Source: Rhodoplanes sp963724735 (GTDB lineage Bacteria > Pseudomonadota > Alphaproteobacteria > Rhizobiales > Xanthobacteraceae). Taken from it: a DNA stretch of 64,000 nucleotides. Below, piece by piece: positions 51,990 through 60,400 of the stretch; the stretch's first letter is position 1, and every line of letters starts with the position of its first letter. The notes beneath the pieces are model-generated. The model saw only the letters and a list, made by a program, of their open reading frames with translations, did no database searches and had not been told where the DNA came from. The stretch spans positions 41,248 through 105,247 of the forward strand of contig CAVRVX010000007.1 in assembly GCA_963724735.1 (NCBI GenBank), read 5' to 3'. The position numbers were made by a program, and so were the translations under genes.

Positions 51990-54416
51990 ATGACAACGAC
52001 TTCGAGGCCAAGAGCGCTGCCCCAGCCGGGCGAGATGCGGGCCTACCCGGTGCTGCCGCTGCGCGACATCGTGGTGTTCCCGCACATGATCGTGCCGCTC
52101 TTCGTCGGCCGCGAGAAGTCCATCCGCGCGCTCGAAGAGGTCATGCGATCCGACACGTTCATTCTGCTCGCCACGCAGAAGAACGCCTCCGATGACGATC
52201 CCGCCACCGACGCGATCTACGAGGTGGGCACGCTCGCAAGCGTGCTGCAACTGCTCAAGCTGCCCGACGGCACGGTCAAAGTGCTGGTCGAGGGCGCTGA
52301 GCGCGCGCGCGTCGTCAAATACACCGAACGCCCTGACTATTACGAGGCGGAAGCCGTTACGCTCGCCGACACCATGGGTGAAAAGGTGGAGGCGGAAGCG
52401 CTCGCACGCTCGGTCGTGACCGAGTTCGAGGGCTATGTGAAGCTCAACAAGAAGATCTCGCCCGAGGTCGTCGGCGTCGTCCAGCAGATCGAGGACTACG
52501 CCAAGGTGGCCGACACCGTCGCATCTCACCTGGCGGTCAAGATTCCGGACAAGCAGGCGATCCTCGAAACCACCGTCGTGACCGAGCGGCTGGAGAAGGT
52601 GCTCGGCCTGATGGAGAGCGAGATTTCCGTCCTCCAGGTGGAAAAGCGCATCCGCACCCGCGTCAAGCGGCAGATGGAGAAGACGCAGCGCGAATACTAC
52701 CTCAACGAGCAGATGAAGGCGATCCAGAAGGAGCTCGGCGACGAGGAGGGGCGCGACGAGCTGCAGGAGGTCGAGGAGAAGATCAAGAAAACCAAGCTGT
52801 CGAAGGAGGCGCGCGAAAAGGCGCAGCACGAGCTGAAGAAGCTGCGCCAGATGTCGCCGATGTCCGCCGAGGCGACGGTCGTCCGCAACTATCTCGATTG
52901 GCTGTTGTCGATCCCCTGGAACAAGAAGACGAAGGTCAAGAAGGACCTCGTCCTCGCACAGAACATTCTCGACAACGACCATCACGGGCTCGAGAAGGTC
53001 AAGGAACGCATTGTCGAATATCTCGCCGTGCAGAGCCGCGCGAACAAGCTGACCGGGCCGATCCTATGCCTGGTCGGACCGCCGGGCGTCGGCAAGACGT
53101 CGCTCGGCAAGTCGATCGCGCGCGCGACGGGGCGCGAATTCGTGCGCGTCTCGCTCGGCGGGGTGCGCGACGAGGCGGAAATCCGCGGCCACCGGCGCAC
53201 CTATATCGGCTCGATGCCCGGCAAGATCATCCAGTCGATGCGCAAGGCGAAGTCGTCGAATCCGCTGTTCCTGCTCGACGAGGTCGACAAGATGGGCGCC
53301 GATTTCCGTGGCGATCCGTCCTCGGCCCTGCTCGAAGTGCTCGATCCGGAGCAGAACCACACCTTCAACGACCACTATCTCGAGGTCGACTACGACCTCT
53401 CCCACGTGATGTTCATCACCACGGCGAACACGCTCAACATTCCGCCGCCGCTGATGGACCGCATGGAGATCATCCGCATCGCCGGCTACACCGAGGACGA
53501 AAAGGCGCAGATCGCGCGGCGGCACCTGATCCCCAACACGCTCGCCAAGCACGGCCTCGACGCCAAGGAATGGTCGATCGACGACGAGGCGCTGTTGCTG
53601 ATCATCCGCCGCTACACGCGGGAGGCCGGCGTCCGCAATCTCGAACGCGAGATCGCGACGCTCGCGCGCAAGGCCGTCAAGGAATTGATGATGGCGAAGA
53701 CGCAAAGCGTCAGCGTCACCGCCGACAATCTCGGCGACTATCTCGGCGTGCCGAAGCACCGCTATGGCGAGATCGAATCCGAGGATCAGGTGGGCGTCGT
53801 CACTGGCCTTGCCTGGACCGATGCGGGCGGCGAGCTGCTCACCATCGAAGGCGTGATGATGCCTGGCAAGGGCAAGATGACCGTCACCGGCAATCTGCGC
53901 GACGTGATGAAGGAGTCGATTTCGGCCGCCGCCTCTTACGTGCGCTCGCGCGCGGTGGCGTTCGGCATCGAGCCGCCGCTGTTCGACAAGCGCGACATCC
54001 ACGTGCACGTGCCGGAGGGCGCAACGCCCAAGGACGGACCGTCGGCCGGCGTCGCCATGGTCACCGCGATCGTCTCGGTGATGACCGGAATCCCGGTGCA
54101 CCGCGATGTGGCGATGACCGGGGAGATCACGTTGCGCGGCCGCGTGCTGCCGATCGGCGGACTGAAGGAGAAGCTGCTCGCCGCCCTGCGCGGCGGCATC
54201 AAGACCGTGCTGATCCCGGAAGAGAACGCGAAGGACCTGGTCGAGATTTCCGACAACGTCAAGAGCGGGCTCGAGATCGTTCCGGTCACGCGCATGGACG
54301 AGGTGCTGGAGCGCGCGCTCATGCGCAAGCCTGAGGTGGTGGAATGGGATGAGACGAAGCAAAAGGTGGCGGAGACGCCGGTCGAGGAGGAATCCTCGCA
54401 GCTCACCGCGCACTGA
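51990..54416 (+). CDS. lon: ATP-dependent protease La
   Basis: The 808-residue protease has the N-terminal substrate domain (YPVLPLRDIVVFPHMIVPLFVG, about 19-40), a coiled coil (about 195-265), the AAA+ module with GPPGVGKTSLGKS (about 357) and FLLDEVDKMG, and the C-terminal peptidase domain with the catalytic Ser in PKDGPSAGVAM (about 683) and Lys in GGLKEKLLAAL (about 725). It degrades misfolded proteins and regulators such as CcrM and DnaA in Caulobacter. The start is the ATG at 51990 (MTTTSRPRALPQPGEMR) with GAGGATCGG upstream. Confidence 0.97.
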   Translation: MTTTSRPRALPQPGEMRAYPVLPLRDIVVFPHMIVPLFVGREKSIRALEEVMRSDTFILLATQKNASDDDPATDAIYEVGTLASVLQLLKLPDGTVKVLVEGAERARVVKYTERPDYYEAEAVTLADTMGEKVEAEALARSVVTEFEGYVKLNKKISPEVVGVVQQIEDYAKVADTVASHLAVKIPDKQAILETTVVTERLEKVLGLMESEISVLQVEKRIRTRVKRQMEKTQREYYLNEQMKAIQKELGDEEGRDELQEVEEKIKKTKLSKEAREKAQHELKKLRQMSPMSAEATVVRNYLDWLLSIPWNKKTKVKKDLVLAQNILDNDHHGLEKVKERIVEYLAVQSRANKLTGPILCLVGPPGVGKTSLGKSIARATGREFVRVSLGGVRDEAEIRGHRRTYIGSMPGKIIQSMRKAKSSNPLFLLDEVDKMGADFRGDPSSALLEVLDPEQNHTFNDHYLEVDYDLSHVMFITTANTLNIPPPLMDRMEIIRIAGYTEDEKAQIARRHLIPNTLAKHGLDAKEWSIDDEALLLIIRRYTREAGVRNLEREIATLARKAVKELMMAKTQSVSVTADNLGDYLGVPKHRYGEIESEDQVGVVTGLAWTDAGGELLTIEGVMMPGKGKMTVTGNLRDVMKESISAAASYVRSRAVAFGIEPPLFDKRDIHVHVPEGATPKDGPSAGVAMVTAIVSVMTGIPVHRDVAMTGEITLRGRVLPIGGLKEKLLAALRGGIKTVLIPEENAKDLVEISDNVKSGLEIVPVTRMDEVLERALMRKPEVVEWDETKQKVAETPVEEESSQLTAH

Positions 54417-54472
54417 ACCGGCGGTCCCGCCTACCTCACAGTTCTGAGGGGCAGGCAGAGTCGAAAGGAAGA

Positions 54473-54500
54473 AAGGCGGCGCCGCATGCGCCGCCTTTTT
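54473..54500 (+). terminator. Rho-independent terminator after lon
   Basis: AAGGCGGCG (54473-54481) pairs with CGCCGCCTT (54489-54497) around a seven-base loop, followed by a run of T (54496-54500). It lies 56 bases after the lon stop. Confidence 0.88.
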
Positions 54501-54690
54501 CTTGGTTCGCCGCGAACGGGCGGCGGGCGATCGCATCCCGCGGCGGGAAGAGGGTTCGATCCGTGGAAGAACGCGCTCCAGCGGCGCGGGTGCGCCGCCG
54601 CTGTCCGACAAGCGATATCCCCCGTGTGCTGCTGGCTGTTGGGCCGATCGGCTTGCGCGGCGGCGCGCAAACGCGATAATCCCGCTTCAA

Positions 54691-54728
54691 GGGCGGTTAG
54701 CTCAGTTGGTAGAGCATCTCGTTTACAC
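54691..54728 (+). pseudogene. 5' half of tRNA-Val(UAC), split by an integrated element
   Basis: GGGCGGTTAGCTCAGTTGGT AGAGCATCTCGTTTACAC is the normal first half of tRNA-Val(UAC) through the anticodon loop (anticodon TAC at 54724-54726). The 3' strand of the anticodon stem, variable loop, T-arm and acceptor are missing; unrelated sequence begins at about 54729. No 3' half was found elsewhere in the window. This looks like an attachment site for an integrase that targets the anticodon loop. Confidence 0.85.
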
Positions 54729-54880
54729 TCAGGCTTAGGCCGCTAACGGGCGCTCACTCCGACGCACATTGCTCCTTGCTTTTCCGCGGAAGTCCCCTAA
54801 ATACAAGCACAAATATTAGCCCAGCATAGTCGGCGTTAGCCGACGTGACATGGGCACTGTTAACAGCCCTGTGTTAGCCG

Positions 54881-56135
54881 ATGGGCTTTCTGATGAAACA
54901 ACATGAGGCGGCAAACCTGCCCGCCACGCCGCCACGCCGCCCGCGGCGCAAGGTTCTGACCGATACGATGGTTGCGGACCTGAAGCCTGACCGGACCAAG
55001 CGCTACTTCCATCCCGACCCCGATCTGCCCTGCCACGGCGTCCGCGTCGCGCCGGACGGGCAGCGGTCGTTCTATGTCATCCTGCGCGACCCGTGGAAGA
55101 AGCAGCGCTGGGTGAGGCTCGGCGGCACCGCCGAACTGAAGATCGAGCAGGCTCGCGAGAAGGCGCGTGAAGTCATTGCGCGCATCAAGGAGGGCAAGCC
55201 CGCGCGAGAGCCGCCGTCGGTCAAGCCCGACACCGTCGAGGACGTGATCCGGTCATGGTCGGCGCAGCACGGCAGCAAGCTGCGCACCGGCGGCGAGATC
55301 ATGCGTGTGCTGGAGCGGCATGTCATCCCGGCCTGGCGTAACCGTCCCTTTGTCGAGATCGGTCGCCTCGACATCGCCAACCTGCTCGACGCCGTCGAGG
55401 CCAAGCACAGTGCGTGGGTCGCCGAACTCGGTGCTGAGCGCGTTGCAGGGCGTTGCCTCTTGGTACGCCGTGCGGCATGACACCTATCGCCCGCCGTTTG
55501 TGCACAAAATGCGCCGGGTCAAGAAGGAGGACCGCAAGCGCGATCGCATCCTGAACGACGAGGAGCTGCGCGCGGTATGGAAGGCGGCGGAGAAGGCTGG
55601 CACCTTCGGTGCATTCGCGCGGCTTCTTCTGCTCACCGCCCAGCGGCGAGACAAAGTCGTCACCATGAAGTGGACCGACATCTCCGCGGACGGCGTGTGG
55701 ACCATCGCGTCTCAGAAGGGAGAGAAGGGCAATCCCGGTTCGCTGCAGCTACCGCAACTGGCGTTGGATATCATTGCGCAGCAGCCGCATCTCGCCAAAG
55801 TGCCGTACATCTTCCCTGCCGCACACCGCACCGGCCCGCTCAACGGGTTCAACAAAAGAAAGACGGCGCTCGACAAAGCCTCCGGCGTCTCCGGCTACAC
55901 GCTGCATGATCTGCGCCGAACGGCGCGTAGTCTGATGAGCCGCGCCAAGGTTCAAACCGAGATCGCGGAGCGCGTTCTTGGCCACGCCCGCCCGACCATC
56001 GAAGCGACCTACAACGTACACGCGTACGACGATGAAAAGGCAGATGCGTTGAACCGGCTGGCGCAACTGATCGAGACGATCGTCCATCCGCCCGAGGGCG
56101 GCAACATCGTCGCGTTCACGAAGGCGTCGTCATGA
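54881..56135 (+). pseudogene. Tyrosine recombinase (P4-type integrase), frameshifted
   Basis: Frame 1 (54881-55425) has the DUF4102-like N-terminal domain (LTDTMVADLKPDRTKRYFHP; FYVILRDPWKKQRWVRLGG) and SAM-like core-binding region. Frame 2 (about 55425-56135) has the catalytic domain: LLTAQRRDKVVTMKW (Arg), YTLHDLRRTARSLM (H-x-x-R), LGHARPTIEATYNVH (His and Tyr). A single extra base near 55420 joins VAELG... to VLSALQGVASWYAV. It lies directly after the split tRNA-Val, so it is the probable cause of the insertion but is now inactive. Confidence 0.85.
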
Positions 56136-56620
56136 GCAAGCAGCGGACGAAGCAGGTCCTTCACGTGCGTGTTCTCACAAAAGAGGAAGCTCGCGATAAA
56201 GCTCGCGAGCTAAGGCTCGCGACCACGAAAATGGCCGCAACTCATCTAGCTGCATACGAGCAAAGATGGGAAAAGTCCAATCACACGGACCTTCACGCTC
56301 TGCACGGCGCGTTGTTTCTCCTGCAAGCCCAATTACCGCCGTGGCTGTTCACCGGACTGCGTCAGGTAGTCGAGCGCAGTATGCGAGGCCCCTCTGTCGA
56401 TGTGGTACGCTGGATGATGGTTCGCCAGGCGCTCGATCACCCCGAGCTGCAGCTCACTTGGGACGATGCTTATGACTATGCGAGCCGGCAGCTCAAAAAG
56501 ACAGATGCTCATGGTGAAGCCGACACGGTCAAGAAGTCCTATCAAAAGGTCGAACGCAGTTTGCCGCCCGAACAGCGCCGGCCGGTGACCCACCGACGCC
56601 GTATCAAGCGAGGCTGTTGA
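56132..56620 (+). CDS. Island protein of unknown function
   Basis: The 162-residue charged, helical, soluble protein (MSKQRTKQVLHVRVLTKEEA) has no recognisable domain. It begins in an ATGA overlap with the integrase gene (56132-56135), so it was translationally coupled to it. The C-terminal RRPVTHRRRIKRGC is strongly basic. Coupling to an integrase is typical of small island accessory genes. Confidence 0.65.
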   Translation: MSKQRTKQVLHVRVLTKEEARDKARELRLATTKMAATHLAAYEQRWEKSNHTDLHALHGALFLLQAQLPPWLFTGLRQVVERSMRGPSVDVVRWMMVRQALDHPELQLTWDDAYDYASRQLKKTDAHGEADTVKKSYQKVERSLPPEQRRPVTHRRRIKRGC

Positions 56621-56776
56621 GCCAAGTCCGCCGCCATCCTGGCTCGCTCTTTCGACACGCTTCGCCTCGATTTGTGCGCCGGATATTGGGTAACTTTTTA
56701 ACGCTGATTGTGTCAAAGTAGCCCGACTGAGATTGGGTACAACGGGTTCACGTGCACTACGTGAGGATGACAACCC

Positions 56777-57034
56777 GTGCCCCAAATACCCCTTGAAGAA
56801 CCTACCCATAAAATCTCGCACGAAGACCGTCTGCCTTCGCTGCCGGTCTACGTGCGTTTCCGTGACCTCAAAGCCGCGGGGATCGCGCAGAACTGGCAAG
56901 GTCTCAAGCGGCTGGTCGAAGAGCAAGGGTTCCCACCCGGCGTTATGCTCGGCCCAAATACACGTGCATGGACAGTCGGCGACGTACAGGGCTGGCTTGC
57001 GACGAGGCCGCTTGCGGCCGGAGGTCGGAAATGA
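56777..57034 (+). CDS. AlpA-like small HTH protein (excisionase/regulator candidate)
   Basis: The 85-residue ORF starts at GTG 56777 with GAGGATG upstream. It contains LPVYVRFRDLKAAGIAQNWQ and FPPGVMLGPNTRAWTVGDVQ, matching the winged-HTH layout of AlpA/Xis-like proteins (a helix-turn segment, then PGxxxxxNxxxW). In P4-like islands such proteins regulate or direct integrase action. The stop is immediately followed by the start of the next gene. Confidence 0.6.
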   Translation: MPQIPLEEPTHKISHEDRLPSLPVYVRFRDLKAAGIAQNWQGLKRLVEEQGFPPGVMLGPNTRAWTVGDVQGWLATRPLAAGGRK

Positions 57035-57517
57035 ATGCCGATGGCGAACCGCCACCACTCCGCGCGGCGCGTCAAACGCCTGCGCTCCTACAACGTCCGC
57101 GAGGCGGCGAAGGCGACGGGCGCGACGCCTGCGACCGTGCGTCATTGGAGCCGCAATGGCCTGGAGCCCGTGAAAGGGGTCTTCCCCACGATCTTTCGTG
57201 GCGTCGACATCATCGAGTTCTTCGATCGACGCGCCGCCAAGCGGAAGAAGCCCTGCGGGCCGGGCCGCATGTTCTGCTTCCACTGCAAAGAGCCGAAGAT
57301 TCCAGCGTACAACGAGGCGGAATTTCACGCCGATGGGCCGAAGCTCGGGACCCTCTCGGGGCTTTGTCCCGACTGCGCCGGTCTCATGCACCGGCGCACC
57401 TCCATCGCCAAGCTCGGCTCAGCGGCAGGGGATTTGAAGGTCTTAATCCAACGCGCGGAATCGCGCCTGTACGAGACGCCCAACCCCAACTGCAATCGAC
57501 ACTCTGAAATGGGGTAG
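57035..57517 (+). CDS. MerR-like HTH protein with a C-terminal zinc ribbon
   Basis: The 160-residue protein has a MerR-type HTH (YNVREAAKATGATPATVRHW, residues about 19-38) with a wing, then a basic linker (RRAAKRKKPCGPG) and a CxxC...CxxC zinc ribbon (CFHCKEPK ... LCPDCAGL, about 88-120). The start codon directly abuts the upstream stop; the internal ATG at 57041 is an alternative start. It may control the adjacent integrase, which starts seven bases after its stop codon. Confidence 0.65.
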   Translation: MPMANRHHSARRVKRLRSYNVREAAKATGATPATVRHWSRNGLEPVKGVFPTIFRGVDIIEFFDRRAAKRKKPCGPGRMFCFHCKEPKIPAYNEAEFHADGPKLGTLSGLCPDCAGLMHRRTSIAKLGSAAGDLKVLIQRAESRLYETPNPNCNRHSEMG

Positions 57518-57523
57518 GAACCT

Positions 57524-58717
57524 ATGAAAAAATACGACCCCGAAAACGAACGGGTAAAGCGGGATTACGCCTTCTTCCTGGAAGCAGCGAACGGCAAGCA
57601 GAACGCCTCCATCGACGCGGCCTTGCGCGCCATCGAGCGCTTCGAACTCTCGACCGGCCGCAAACCCTTCCGCAAATTCCACATCGAACAGGCGCGTTCA
57701 TTTCGCGGCCGGCTTATTGAGGAGACCGGGAAGAATGGGAAGCCTCTGAGCGCCGCGACCATCACAACCACCCTCAAACACCTGCGCAACTTCTTTCTCT
57801 GGCTATCCCGCGAGCCCGGCTTTCGGTCGGCCCTCAACGCCAACGACGCCAACTATTTCACGCCCTCCGATCAGGACTTGCGTGTAGCGACGGCGCGGCG
57901 GGAAAAGCGCGTGGCGACCCTCGAAGAGATTTTACAGGTGCTCGTTGCCATGCCGGCTACAAGTCACATTGAGAAGCGCGACCGGGCGCTTGTCGCCTTC
58001 ACAATATTGTCCGGCGCCCGTGACAGCGCCATCGCGTCGCTTAGCCTGAAACATGTCGACTTGAGGGATCAGACCGTCTTTCAGGACGGCCGCGAGGTGA
58101 ACACCAAGCGGCGCAAGACCTTCACTTCTACCTTCTTTCCGGTCGGCCCCGAGCCTTTGAATATCGTCCGCGACTATGTGTCGATGCTGACCAGCGAATT
58201 GGGGTTTGGCCCCGAGGACCCGCTTTTCCCTTCGACCCTAATCGGCCGGGGCGAAGATCGCGGCTTCCTGCAAATTGGTCTGTCTCGCGAGCACTGGCGC
58301 ACGACTGCGCCCATCCGGCAGATATTCCGCAACGCCTTCGTGGCCGCCGGCCTTCCCTACGCCAAGCCCCACAGTTTCCGGGACACCCTCGCGCGGCTGG
58401 GCGAGCGCCTCTGCCGCACGCCGGAGGAGTGGAAAGCGTGGAGCCAGAACCTTGGCCATGAAAGCGAGGCGACGACCTTCACCGGCTACGGCCACGTCCC
58501 CCTGCATCGGCAGGCGGAAATCATGCAGGCGCTAGGACGGCCGCGTCGAGACACGATCGCGGGCCTAGACATCGCGGCGCTCGAAAATTTCCTTCGGAGC
58601 GCGAAGGAGGTCACGGGAACTCCTGACCAGCTGGACGAAGCTTGCGGGCCTGGCATTGCTTGTGAAAAGTATACTTTGGGAGATTCGGGGGCGGCCTCAC
58701 CATCGTCGAGTCCGTGA
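57524..58717 (+). CDS. Tyrosine-type site-specific recombinase
   Basis: The 397-residue recombinase has an N-terminal SAM-like core-binding domain (about 1-110; KPFRKFHIEQARSFRGRL) and a catalytic domain with Arg in LSGARDSAIASLSLKHVDL (about 170), H-x-x-R in KPHSFRDTLARLG (about 285) and His/Tyr in LGHESEATTFTGYGHV (about 312-327). No frameshift is seen, so it may be active. It is a phage/XerD-like class distinct from the P4-type integrase at 54.9 kb. The RBS GGTAGG lies nine bases upstream. Confidence 0.9.
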   Translation: MKKYDPENERVKRDYAFFLEAANGKQNASIDAALRAIERFELSTGRKPFRKFHIEQARSFRGRLIEETGKNGKPLSAATITTTLKHLRNFFLWLSREPGFRSALNANDANYFTPSDQDLRVATARREKRVATLEEILQVLVAMPATSHIEKRDRALVAFTILSGARDSAIASLSLKHVDLRDQTVFQDGREVNTKRRKTFTSTFFPVGPEPLNIVRDYVSMLTSELGFGPEDPLFPSTLIGRGEDRGFLQIGLSREHWRTTAPIRQIFRNAFVAAGLPYAKPHSFRDTLARLGERLCRTPEEWKAWSQNLGHESEATTFTGYGHVPLHRQAEIMQALGRPRRDTIAGLDIAALENFLRSAKEVTGTPDQLDEACGPGIACEKYTLGDSGAASPSSSP

Positions 58718-58781
58718 ATATCCGGAATGCAGAGTTCGATGGCGTCACAGACGAAAAATGCAATGAACATGGAGAAGGTTT

Positions 58782-58962
58782 TTGTCTCGTCTCACTGATC
58801 TGATCGCGCAAAGCAAAGGCCAAGGACGCGGCGCTCGGTGATGAACTTGAACGTGAATTCAAGGTTCTGTCTTCCCGTCGTTCCTTCGGACTGAACTTCG
58901 AACGGCATCGTCCCGAGAGCGTAGAATTACCGGGCAGGCCCGTGCGCAAAGGCGACAAGGTA
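58782..58962 (+). pseudogene. N-terminal fragment of a type III-like adenine-specific DNA methyltransferase
   Basis: Reading from a TTG at 58782 (preceded by GGAGAAGG), frame 1 encodes LSRLTDLIAQSK; after an extra G near 58805 frame 2 gives AKDAALGDELEREFKVLSSR then FGLNFERHRPESVELPGRPV and RKGDKV. This is the conserved N-terminus of large Mod-like site-specific DNA methyltransferases (AK-D--LG-dLEREfk-L--R--FGLNFErH-PE-VELP-RPVRkGDkV). The remaining several hundred residues, including the DPPY motif, are gone. A restriction-modification or defence gene once lay here. Confidence 0.7.
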
Positions 58963-58979
58963 GGGCGGCTACTTCGGCT

Positions 58980-59203
58980 TCAGCCAATGGCGCGAGCTGC
59001 AGGTTCAGGCGGCTGAAGTTCGTTCGCCAATGTGAGAAGGAAGGCGAGCGCTTTCTGGTCCCCGCCCGCAGCCCTGTCCCCGAGTTTGCGATACGCCACT
59101 GCCCGCACCGACATCTTTTGCTTTTGGCCGTTCACGAGCACGGGGAGCTGCCGCTCAAGCGCCTCCCGCGCGCCATCGCGACGGTTCCCTTCGCCTTCTT
59201 GGA
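58980..59203 (-). pseudogene. DUF5681-like protein, C-terminal fragment
   Basis: On the minus strand from about 59203 to a TGA at 58980-58982 a frame encodes LQEGEGNRRDGAREALERQL then VLVNGQKQKMSVRAVAYRKL and GDRAAGGDQKALAFLLTL. The pattern NG-k-kMt--eA--r-L--rAa-GD--A---LL is that of the C-terminal part of DUF5681 proteins found in phage and island contexts. Its upstream (N-terminal) side ends at a group II intron-like boundary at 59204. Confidence 0.45.
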
Positions 59204-59250
59204 GTGCGCCGGGAGACCGGCAAGGAGTAGTCGGTGCAAGTCCGACACGA
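59204..59250 (+). mobile_element. 5' remnant of a second group II intron
   Basis: GTGCGCCGGGAGACCGGCAA ... followed by GGTGCAAGTCCGACAC matches the start of the intact group II intron at 61135 (GTGTGCCGGG ... GGTGCAAGTCCTCCACC) in order and spacing. No reverse transcriptase or domain V follows, so only the beginning of domain I remains. Confidence 0.5.
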
Positions 59251-59466
59251 TGAAGGAGTAGCGATCCACATCAGCCCCAAGCCGTGCGCCGGCATTCGTG
59301 AGGGTGCAGTTGTCGAGCGGTACGCTTTGGTGACGGTGCCTACATTGAAGTAGTCTCGTGATCTTGTGCCGGAAGGGCAAGGCCGAAGAAGCCTTGCAAC
59401 GGCTGCGCGAGCTCACGGTCTCGGCAGGGGAGGGCATAGGCCAGCCATTGAGCCGCGAAAGGAGTT
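59251..59466. other. Unassigned segment in the decaying island
   Basis: Short frames only. A piece (KAEEALQRLRELTVSAGEGI, 59379-59440) might be a gene fragment but is too short to name. No RNA gene or repeat is seen. Confidence 0.4.
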
Positions 59467-59862
59467 GTGTCCCGGGCGCCGACGCGTTTCAGATCGCGGA
59501 TAAATCCCGTGGCGATCGACGCCTACCGGGCCGGCGTTCCCGGCAACGGCAAGCCTTTCCCCGACGGCTCCAAGATTGTGAAGATCCATTGGAACCCAAA
59601 AAAGAGTGCGGAGGCCCCCGCTCCGACGACGGTGCCGGACACCCTGCACGACGTTGGTTTCATGGAGAGGGATAGCAAGAGGTTCGCGGACAGCGGCGGA
59701 TGGGGATGGGCCGAGTTTAAGTATGACGCCGCGTCCGACACGTTCACGCCCTACACCTTAGCTGACCAGCCGCCGCAGGGAAACGACGCCAAGTGCGGGT
59801 TCGCGTGCCATACGATGGTGGCGGCAAAGGATTACGTCTTCACGGCGTACCCGAAGCGGTGA
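59467..59862 (+). pseudogene. Cytochrome P460-family protein, N-terminally truncated
   Basis: The 131-codon frame contains NPVAIDAYRAGVPGNGKPFP, DGSKIVKIHWNPKK, MERDSKRFADSGGWGWAEFK and the c-type haem motif CGFACH (CxxCH) near the end, followed by KDYVFTAYPKR. This is the C-terminal two-thirds of a cytochrome P460-like protein; the signal peptide and first strand region are absent and no good start codon or RBS is present. The CxxCH haem site is intact, but export would fail without the leader. Confidence 0.65.
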
Positions 59863-60400
59863 ACGGGGAACAGGATTGTCATCACTGTCGTCCGCTCCGA
59901 GTCCTTGCGAACTTCGGAATCGGACTGGCACGAACTCGGACCTTCCGGAATGTCTGCTGATCGGTCGCTATCAGGGACAAAGCGGACGTTAGTAAATCTA
60001 AGCCGCGGCGACGCGCATAAAGGAATTGTACCCTTGTAAGATCGTATTGCATTCCGGCTTTTGGACTCCTGCGTCGCGAAACCGAGCCTTGCTGTCAGTC
60101 AATCGGGTGCCGCAGGCAGTCTTACTATGTCGGCATCGCCCCCAAGTGCCGAAATCCGCAGCCGTCGTAGCCACTTCCGGGTAGTGCACACAATAGGCGA
60201 CATTCGCGGATTCACTCGATAACTTCAATTGAGTGTTAGAGCAACTTTCGTGGATTGCTGGACCGGCAGATCGGTTACCTTTTCTCACTTGAGTATCCGA
60301 CCCACATAAACCCCGACCAGGTGAAATGCAGCCCCGTCGAGGTCCTGGTAACCACGGCGATCGTCCCGCAATCTGAACTCGTCTAGTAGAGGCAATTGAA
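59863..60400. other. Intergenic region, no gene recognised
   Basis: These 538 bp lie between the P460 fragment and the reductase pseudogene. No family-like frame is seen on either strand; the long minus-strand frame across 59998-61071 is antisense to the reductase. AT content is higher than average around 60030-60060 and 60195-60240, which could include a promoter for the reductase. Confidence 0.45.

Noticed and set aside
53064..54611. 515-residue minus-strand frame opposite lon
   Set aside because: Antisense shadow of lon, and it crosses the terminator.
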